Below, in pieces: positions 32,009 through 36,735 of a stretch of 36,735 bases of DNA. The stretch covers positions 1 through 36,735 of the forward strand of contig DASYQW010000350.1 in the NCBI GenBank assembly GCA_036005065.1. Direction: 5' to 3'. The notes below the pieces were generated by a model, which saw only the letters and a list, made by a program, of their open reading frames with translations, did no database searches and was not told the origin of the DNA. This DNA is from Candidatus Methylomirabilota bacterium. Lineage in GTDB: Bacteria; Methylomirabilota; Methylomirabilia; Rokubacteriales; DASRDR01. Position 1 is the stretch's first letter, and the number at the start of each line of letters is the position of its first letter. Made by a program: the position numbers and the translations under genes.

Positions 32009-33037
32009 TCACGCTGTCGGACGGGTTCCCGCGGCCCGGACCAGCCGGGCCCCGAGCAGCCGGAGCGAGCCGGCGATCCCGCGCGGCATGACGTACATGA
32101 ACACGATGAGGAACAACCCGTAGATGGCCCAGGGAGCCGCCTTGGAGATGTCCTGGGCCCAGTTGGGCACGAACTGGATGAAGAGCCCGCCGAAGATGGC
32201 CCCGGAGATGGAGGCGAGGCCGCCGATGACGATGCCGACCAGGAACGTGATGGACAGGAACACGTTGAAGGCGTCCGGAGCCACGAATGCGATGGTCAGC
32301 GCGCTGAGCGCTCCGGCCACGCCGGTGTAGGCGGCGCTGACCCCGAACACGAGCGACTTGTAGAGGGCGTTGTTGATGCCCATGGCCTCGGCGGCGATGG
32401 CGTGATCGCGGATGGCGACGATGGCCCGCCCGGTGCGTCCCCGGAGGAGGTTCCGGGCCAGGACGAAGAGCACGACGAGGACGGCGAGGGTGAGGAGGTA
32501 GAGCCACTGGTCGGCGGTCAGCGGCAGGCCGAACGGCGCCCCGGGCTTGCTGAGGACGATGCCCTGGGAGCCGCCCGTCCAGTGCTCGAAGTACTTCAGG
32601 ATCTGCGGCACGGCCAGCGCCAGCGCGAACGTGGCCAGCGCCAGGTAGAGTCCCTCGAGCCGCAGGGCCGGGATCCCGAACAGAAATCCGACCACCAGGC
32701 AGACCAGACCGGCGACCGGGATCGTCCAGCCGTACGGCACGCCCCACCGGTCGATCATGATGGCCGTCGTGTAGGCGCCGAGCGCGTAGAAGGCCCCGTG
32801 GCCGAGCGAGATCTGGCCGTTGTAGCCGGTGAGGATGTTCAGCCCGAGGAGCGCCATGGCGTAGACGAAGACCTGGGTGAACTGGAACAGGCGAAACCCG
32901 CTCAACAGGAAGGGGAGCACGGCGGCCAGGGCCAGTACCGCCACCAGGGCGGCGACCCTCCAGGCGCGCGGCGTCACGCCGACCAGGCGCCCGTCGCGAG
33001 CGGCCACCACGGCCGGGACGCTGGCGCTCCCGGACAT
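32009..33037 (-). CDS. livM: branched-chain amino acid-type ABC permease LivM
   Basis: The product is 342 residues with the LivM signature LNILTGYNGQISLGHGAFYALGAY (near residues 65-88), several spans, and the AIAAEAMGIN coupling loop. It lies four bases after the livH stop and before the binding-protein gene. LivH and LivM form the membrane channel fed by the binding protein downstream. The C-terminus is a short basic tail. Confidence 0.9.
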   Translation of the reverse strand: MSGSASVPAVVAARDGRLVGVTPRAWRVAALVAVLALAAVLPFLLSGFRLFQFTQVFVYAMALLGLNILTGYNGQISLGHGAFYALGAYTTAIMIDRWGVPYGWTIPVAGLVCLVVGFLFGIPALRLEGLYLALATFALALAVPQILKYFEHWTGGSQGIVLSKPGAPFGLPLTADQWLYLLTLAVLVVLFVLARNLLRGRTGRAIVAIRDHAIAAEAMGINNALYKSLVFGVSAAYTGVAGALSALTIAFVAPDAFNVFLSITFLVGIVIGGLASISGAIFGGLFIQFVPNWAQDISKAAPWAIYGLFLIVFMYVMPRGIAGSLRLLGARLVRAAGTRPTA

Positions 33038-33040
33038 CGC

Positions 33041-33922
33041 CTAGACTCGATGCACGAGGGCCCGCCCGAACAGGCCGCTCGGCTTGACGAGCAGGACGAC
33101 GAGGATCAACGCCAACGCGACGGTGAGCTTGAGCTCGGTACCGATGAACCGCACGTAAGTCCCGACCAGGTTCTCGATGACGCCGACCAGCAGTCCCCCG
33201 ACCACCGCTCCCCCGGGACTCGTGAAGCCGCCCAGCGTCGCCGACGCGAACGCGTAGATGAGGATGCCGCTCATCATGTTGGGGTCCAGGAACACGATGG
33301 GAGCCACCATCATGCCGGCCACCGCGCCGACCAGCGCCGCCAGCCCCCAGCCGAGCGCCAGCATCCAGCCGACGCGGATCCCGCAGAGCCGGCTCGATCC
33401 CGGGTTCTGGGCCACGGCCCGCATCGCCAGCCCGAGGGTCGTGTGCCGGAAGAAGCCGTAGAGGAAGGCGAGCACGATCAGCGTGACCCCGATCGCTCCC
33501 AGGTCGTGGGTGCCGAACACCACGCGGCCGATCCGGATGGGCTCGCCGGGGAACGGGCTCGGGAAGGGCTTCTGGATGTAGGAGTAGATCCAGCCGGCCA
33601 GGCTGTTCAGGATCACCAGGAGGCCGATGCAGACGATGACGATGGTGAGGACCGGCGCGCTCTCCACCGGGCGGATGACGATTCGCTCGATCAGGAGGCC
33701 CCCCACGAACGCGATGGCGAGCGTGGCCGCGAAGGCGACCCAGTACGGGAGCCCGGCGTTCAGCATCGACCACGCGAGGTAGGTGCTGAACATGGCCATC
33801 TCGCCCTGGGCGAAGTTCACGACGTCGGTGGCCTGATAGATCATCACCAGGGCGAGGGCCAGGCTCCCGTAGATGCCCCCCGTGGCCAGCCCCGACACGA
33901 CCTGCTGGAGAAAGGTGTCCAC
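33041..33922 (-). CDS. livH: branched-chain amino acid-type ABC permease LivH
   Basis: The product is 293 residues. The GTG at 33920-33922 begins VDTFLQQVVSGLATGGIYGS, the normal family start, and a GAGG ribosome binding site lies before it. A longer frame starting at 33985 would add a charged segment not seen in the family. Membrane spans follow, with DVVNFAQGEMAM and the coupling block GLAMRAVAQNP. It is separated from livF by a 164-base gap holding the third copy of the dispersed repeat. Confidence 0.9.
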   Translation of the reverse strand: MDTFLQQVVSGLATGGIYGSLALALVMIYQATDVVNFAQGEMAMFSTYLAWSMLNAGLPYWVAFAATLAIAFVGGLLIERIVIRPVESAPVLTIVIVCIGLLVILNSLAGWIYSYIQKPFPSPFPGEPIRIGRVVFGTHDLGAIGVTLIVLAFLYGFFRHTTLGLAMRAVAQNPGSSRLCGIRVGWMLALGWGLAALVGAVAGMMVAPIVFLDPNMMSGILIYAFASATLGGFTSPGGAVVGGLLVGVIENLVGTYVRFIGTELKLTVALALILVVLLVKPSGLFGRALVHRV

Positions 33923-33998
33923 CGGGCGCCTCAGTATCCGCCCAAAGATGCGCGCGGCATGGCCTCCGCGCTCACACTCGATCACCCAACCACTGCAT

Positions 33999-34069
33999 GT
34001 TCCGCTCCGAGCGGCGGCTGGGCCGCCGCAACGATCCTCGGGGGAGGCCTCGGAGGGGGTGTTCCGACA
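33999..34069 (+). repeat. dispersed two-hairpin intergenic repeat, copy 3
   Basis: Hairpin 1 is GCGGCGGC-TGG-GCCGCCGC (34011-34029). A TCGGGGGAGGCC linker follows, then hairpin 2, a perfect 13-base stem with a TCCG loop (34040-34069). Relative to the copy at 17415 the layout is the same and the paired bases have changed together. It lies between livF and livH. Confidence 0.8.
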
Positions 34070-34086
34070 CCCCCTCCGAATTGGCC

Positions 34087-34800
34087 TCAGTAGCCGAGGT
34101 ACGAGCGCCGGATGGCGTCGTCCCGCTTCATCACCTCGGCCGGACCGGACAGCACGACCCGACCGGTCTCCAGGAGGTACACGTGGTCAGCCAGGTCGAG
34201 TGCCAGCGAGGCGTTCTGCTCGACCAGCAACACGCTCACGCCTTCCTCCTGATTGATGGTCCGCACGATCCGGAAGATTTCCCGGACGATCATCGGAGCC
34301 AGCCCGAGCGAGGGCTCGTCCAGCAGCAGGAGGCGCGGCCGCAGCATGAGCGCCCGGGCGACCGCCAGCATCTGCTGCTCGCCGCCGGAGAGTGTGCCCG
34401 CCATCTGGCGCCGCCGTTCCCCGAGCACCGGGAAGTACCGGTAGACACCCTGGACGTCGTCCGCCAGCCGGGCCTTCGGCTTCCGGCTGTAGGCGCCGAG
34501 CCGGAGGTTTTCCTCCACGGTGAGCTGGACGAAGGTGCCGCGGCCCTCGGGCACGTGGGCGATCCCCAGGCGGACGATGTCCTCGGTGGCCTTCCCGTCG
34601 ATCCGCCGTCCGCCGAACCGGAGGACGCCCGAGGTCTTGACCATCCCGCACACGGCCCGGAGCGTCGTCGTCTTGCCGGCCCCGTTGGCGCCGAGAATGG
34701 TCGTGATGCCGCCGTCCTCCACCGCGAAGCCCACGCGGTGGAGGACCCTCGTCCACCCGTAGTGGGCGTCCAGGCCCTCGGCTTCGAGCAGGGACGGCAT
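34087..34800 (-). CDS. livF: branched-chain amino acid-type ABC ATPase LivF
   Basis: The product is 237 residues. Walker A GANGAGKTT (37-45), signature LSGGEQQM (137-144) and Walker B LLLLDEPS (157-164) are intact, with the LivF-typical length and the EGRGTF segment. It is an ATPase partner of LivG; the ATG overlaps the LivG stop by one base, so translation is coupled. Together they would energise LivH/LivM, encoded downstream after the repeat-containing gap. Confidence 0.92.
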   Translation of the reverse strand: MPSLLEAEGLDAHYGWTRVLHRVGFAVEDGGITTILGANGAGKTTTLRAVCGMVKTSGVLRFGGRRIDGKATEDIVRLGIAHVPEGRGTFVQLTVEENLRLGAYSRKPKARLADDVQGVYRYFPVLGERRRQMAGTLSGGEQQMLAVARALMLRPRLLLLDEPSLGLAPMIVREIFRIVRTINQEEGVSVLLVEQNASLALDLADHVYLLETGRVVLSGPAEVMKRDDAIRRSYLGY

Positions 34801-35597
34801 CAGCCGTCACTCCCCAGGTAGGCGCGGATCACGTCGGGATTCCGCTGGATCTGGGCCGGCGCTCCTTCCGCGATCTTCCGCCCGAAGTCCAGCACCACCA
34901 CCCGGTCGGAGACCTGCATGACCAGGCTCATGTGGTGCTCGACCAGCAGCACGGTGACGGCCCGGTCGTCCCGGATGGCGCGGATCAGCTTGCCGAGCGC
35001 GGCGACCTCTTCATGGTTCAACCCGCTGGCCGGCTCGTCCAGGAGCAAAAGCTTGGGCCGGCTGGCGAGGGCACGGGCCAGCTCGACGCGCTTGAGGGTG
35101 CCATAGGGCAGGCCCGCCGCCGGATGATCGGCGACGGGCTGCAGCCCGAGGAAGGCGATCAGCTCGCGCGCGGTGGCGGCCATCTCCCGCTCCTCGTGCC
35201 GGACCCATGGCAGCCGGAGCGCGTTCGACAGGAAATCGCTCCGGGTCCGGCTGTGGAGGCCCACCATGACGTTCTGAAGAACCGTCTGACTCTGGAAGAG
35301 GGCGAGGTTCTGGAAGGTCCGCCCGATTCCGAGCGCGGCGATCCGGGGAGGGGTCAGGCCGAGGAGCGGACGGCCTTCGAAGTGGACCTCACCCCGGTGG
35401 GGGGTGTAGAGCCGGCTGAGGCAGTTGAAGAGCGTCGTCTTGCCGGCCCCGTTGGGCCCGATCAGCCCCACGATCTGTCCCGCGTCCATCTCGAAGGACA
35501 CCCCGTCGAGCGCCACGATGCCGCCGAATCGAACGGTGACGTCGCGGACGGCCAGCAGGGGGGCGGAGCGGGACGATGGGGCGGCGGCGCCGGGCAT
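34800..35597 (-). CDS. livG: branched-chain amino acid-type ABC ATPase LivG
   Basis: The product is 265 residues. Walker A GPNGAGKTT (47-55) and Walker B LLLLDE (183-188) are intact; the signature is LPYGTLKR (163-170), as in many LivG proteins. The Q-loop segment GRTFQNLALF is present. Its start at 35597 lies five bases after the DppC-type stop, so it is probably cotranscribed with peptide permeases rather than starting a liv-only operon. Confidence 0.9.
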   Translation of the reverse strand: MPGAAAPSSRSAPLLAVRDVTVRFGGIVALDGVSFEMDAGQIVGLIGPNGAGKTTLFNCLSRLYTPHRGEVHFEGRPLLGLTPPRIAALGIGRTFQNLALFQSQTVLQNVMVGLHSRTRSDFLSNALRLPWVRHEEREMAATARELIAFLGLQPVADHPAAGLPYGTLKRVELARALASRPKLLLLDEPASGLNHEEVAALGKLIRAIRDDRAVTVLLVEHHMSLVMQVSDRVVVLDFGRKIAEGAPAQIQRNPDVIRAYLGSDG

Positions 35598-35602
35598 CGG
35601 CC

Positions 35603-36505
35603 CTACTGCGTCTTGAGCCGCGGGTCGAGGGCGTCGCGGAGGGAGTCGCCGAACAGGTTGAACGCGAAGACGGCCAGGCTGATGGCCAGGCCCGGGAAGA
35701 CCCCCATCCACGGCGCCGCCTCGGCGAACTGCACGGCGGCTCCCCGGAGCATCAAGCCCCAGGCGGGCGTCGGCTCGGCGACGCCGAGCCCGAGGAACGA
35801 CAGCGAGGCTTCCAGAAGGATGGCCTGCCCTTGGTAGGCCGTGAGCATGATCAGGTAGGGCGCCATCACGTTGGGGAGCATGTGGCGCAGGATGATGCGC
35901 CCGTGCCCGAAGCCGGCTGCCCGCGCCGCGTCGACGTACGGCATCTCGCGGATCGCCAGGGCGCTGGAGCGCGAGACCAGCGCGGCCCGGGGGATCATCG
36001 GAATCGTGATGGCCAGGATGACGTTGGTGACTCCCGTCCCGAGGATCGCGACGACGGCCAGCGCGAGGATGATCAGGGGGAAGGCCAGGAAGATGTCCAT
36101 CACGCGCTGGAGCAGGAGGTCGACCCGGCCGCCGAAGTACGCGCTCGTCACGCCGAGCACGGCGCCGATGGTGGCACCGAAGAACGCGCAGGAGAAGCCG
36201 ACGAGCATGGCGGTGCGCGAGCCGTAGATGATCCGCGAGAGCACGTCCCGCCCGAAGGCGTCGGTCCCGAGCCAGTGGGCTCGACTCGGCGCGGCCAGCA
36301 TGGCGCCGTAATCCGTGCTCAGGGGGTCGTAGGGCGCCACCACGTCGGCCCCGATCGCCAGCAACAGGTTGGCGACCACGATGGCCGCCCCGATGGCGCC
36401 GAGCGGACGCGCCCGGCAGAAATCGGCGACGGCGGCCCACCACCCGCGGTGCTCCTCGACGGCGGGAATCTCGGCCACGGAGGCCGCCGGCCGGTCGATC
36501 GCCAT
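35603..36505 (-). CDS. dppC: peptide-type ABC transporter permease, DppC family (third set)
   Basis: The product is 300 residues. HWLGTDAFGRDVLSRIIYGSR after the first span, a coupling loop PYVDAARAAGFG and a C-terminus LFGDSLRDALDPRLKTQ mark it clearly as DppC. The ATG at 36505 is preferred to an upstream start that would add an Arg/Pro-rich tail. It is directly followed by livG. The ATPase partners expected for a Dpp system are not in the window; they may lie beyond the edge, or LivG/LivF could be shared (unlikely by family rules, so only a question). Confidence 0.88.
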   Translation of the reverse strand: MAIDRPAASVAEIPAVEEHRGWWAAVADFCRARPLGAIGAAIVVANLLLAIGADVVAPYDPLSTDYGAMLAAPSRAHWLGTDAFGRDVLSRIIYGSRTAMLVGFSCAFFGATIGAVLGVTSAYFGGRVDLLLQRVMDIFLAFPLIILALAVVAILGTGVTNVILAITIPMIPRAALVSRSSALAIREMPYVDAARAAGFGHGRIILRHMLPNVMAPYLIMLTAYQGQAILLEASLSFLGLGVAEPTPAWGLMLRGAAVQFAEAAPWMGVFPGLAISLAVFAFNLFGDSLRDALDPRLKTQ

Positions 36506-36601
36506 CAGCGGTCGCGCCCCGCGGGGCGACCGAAGGTGAGGACCGCTCGCCGCTCCGGGATGCGGGGCCAAGGAGCGAGCCGGGCTAGGACGCAGGGAGG
36601 A

Positions 36602-36640
36602 GGCGGGCCGAGGCGTATGCCGCATACGTTGAGGCCCGCC
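36602..36640. repeat. two-part hairpin between the dppB end and dppC
   Basis: GGCGGGCC (36602-36609) pairs with GGCCCGCC (36633-36640), and inside it CGTATG pairs with CATACG around a CCG loop. The gap here is 177 bases, which is long for a dppB-dppC pair. It may be an mRNA-processing or stabilising element. Confidence 0.55.
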
Positions 36641-36682
36641 GACGACCGAGGACGAAGCCAGGCGACGCTCATTGGCCCCGCA

Positions 36683-36735
36683 TCATCGGAACCGGATCCG
36701 GGGGTCGATCCACGCATACGCCAGATCGACCAGGA
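36683..36735 (-). CDS. dppB: 3' end of a DppB-family permease (start outside window)
   Basis: The minus-strand frame from the window edge to the TGA at 36683-36685 reads LVDLAYAWIDPRIRFR. This matches the usual DppB terminus of the type DLLYxWLDPRIRF seen at 11761 and 14993. Only 16 full codons are in the window. It is the upstream partner of the DppC-type gene. Confidence 0.8.
   Translation of the reverse strand, partial: LVDLAYAWIDPRIRFR

Noticed and set aside
1-36735. tRNA, rRNA, CRISPR array, transposase, integrase or phage genes
   Set aside because: No regularly spaced direct repeats, cloverleaf-type sequences or mobile-element proteins were noticed on either strand; the repeats present are intergenic hairpins without coding capacity.

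Overview
The window is a very GC-rich (about 70% by eye) bacterial chromosome segment, densely packed with ABC importers and catabolic enzymes. It shows no tRNA, rRNA, CRISPR array, transposase or phage gene. Gene content and style (many Dpp/Liv transporters, a flavin oxidoreductase, an LLM enzyme, sigma-54 control, GC-rich intergenic hairpins) would suit an uncultured soil or groundwater lineage such as Rokubacteria/Methylomirabilota or a deep proteobacterium. That placement is inference only.

Layout. (1) 1-5.5 kb: the 3' end of an unknown gene, a decayed cyclase tail, a small secreted protein gene on the minus strand and, divergent from it, a 1364-residue regulator. The regulator joins a complete sigma-54 activator (AAA+ plus Fis-type HTH) to a degenerate cyclase-like domain, a second STAND-type ATPase and a helical repeat tail. 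The shared intergenic region holds a consensus -24/-12 promoter reading toward the secreted protein, with dyads at enhancer distance. (2) 5.5-7 kb, minus: an ATP-grasp enzyme followed by two tiny genes. (3) 7.1-17.4 kb, plus: two peptide-type ABC importer gene sets (dppA-dppA-dppB-dppC and dppB-dppC-dppA) flanking a D-threonine aldolase/D-serine dehydratase-like PLP enzyme. Neither set carries its own ATPase genes. (4) 17.5-25.2 kb, plus: a probable catabolic run of galactonate-dehydratase-like enolase, aldolase/dehydrogenase fusion, LLM oxidoreductase, flavin reductase-like protein, TPP enzyme and EamA exporter. (5) 25.4-28.6 kb, plus: a 64-residue single-span membrane protein behind a second sigma-54-type promoter, an FmdB-type zinc ribbon protein, a FemAB/BioF2-like acyltransferase and a GT4 glycosyltransferase. 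(6) 28.6-36.7 kb, minus: an Fe-S flavin oxidoreductase downstream of a branched-chain amino acid importer (livG, livF, livH, livM, livJ), itself directly behind peptide permease genes dppB (partial) and dppC.

The least ordinary signals are the regulator fusion with its promoter and dyads, the second sigma-54-type promoter before the tiny membrane protein, and a dispersed two-hairpin intergenic repeat present in three copies (about 17.4, 20.9 and 34.0 kb) whose stems change sequence but keep pairing. One copy lies between two copies of the last 40 bp of a substrate-binding protein gene. No genes are missing over any stretch longer than about 300 bases.
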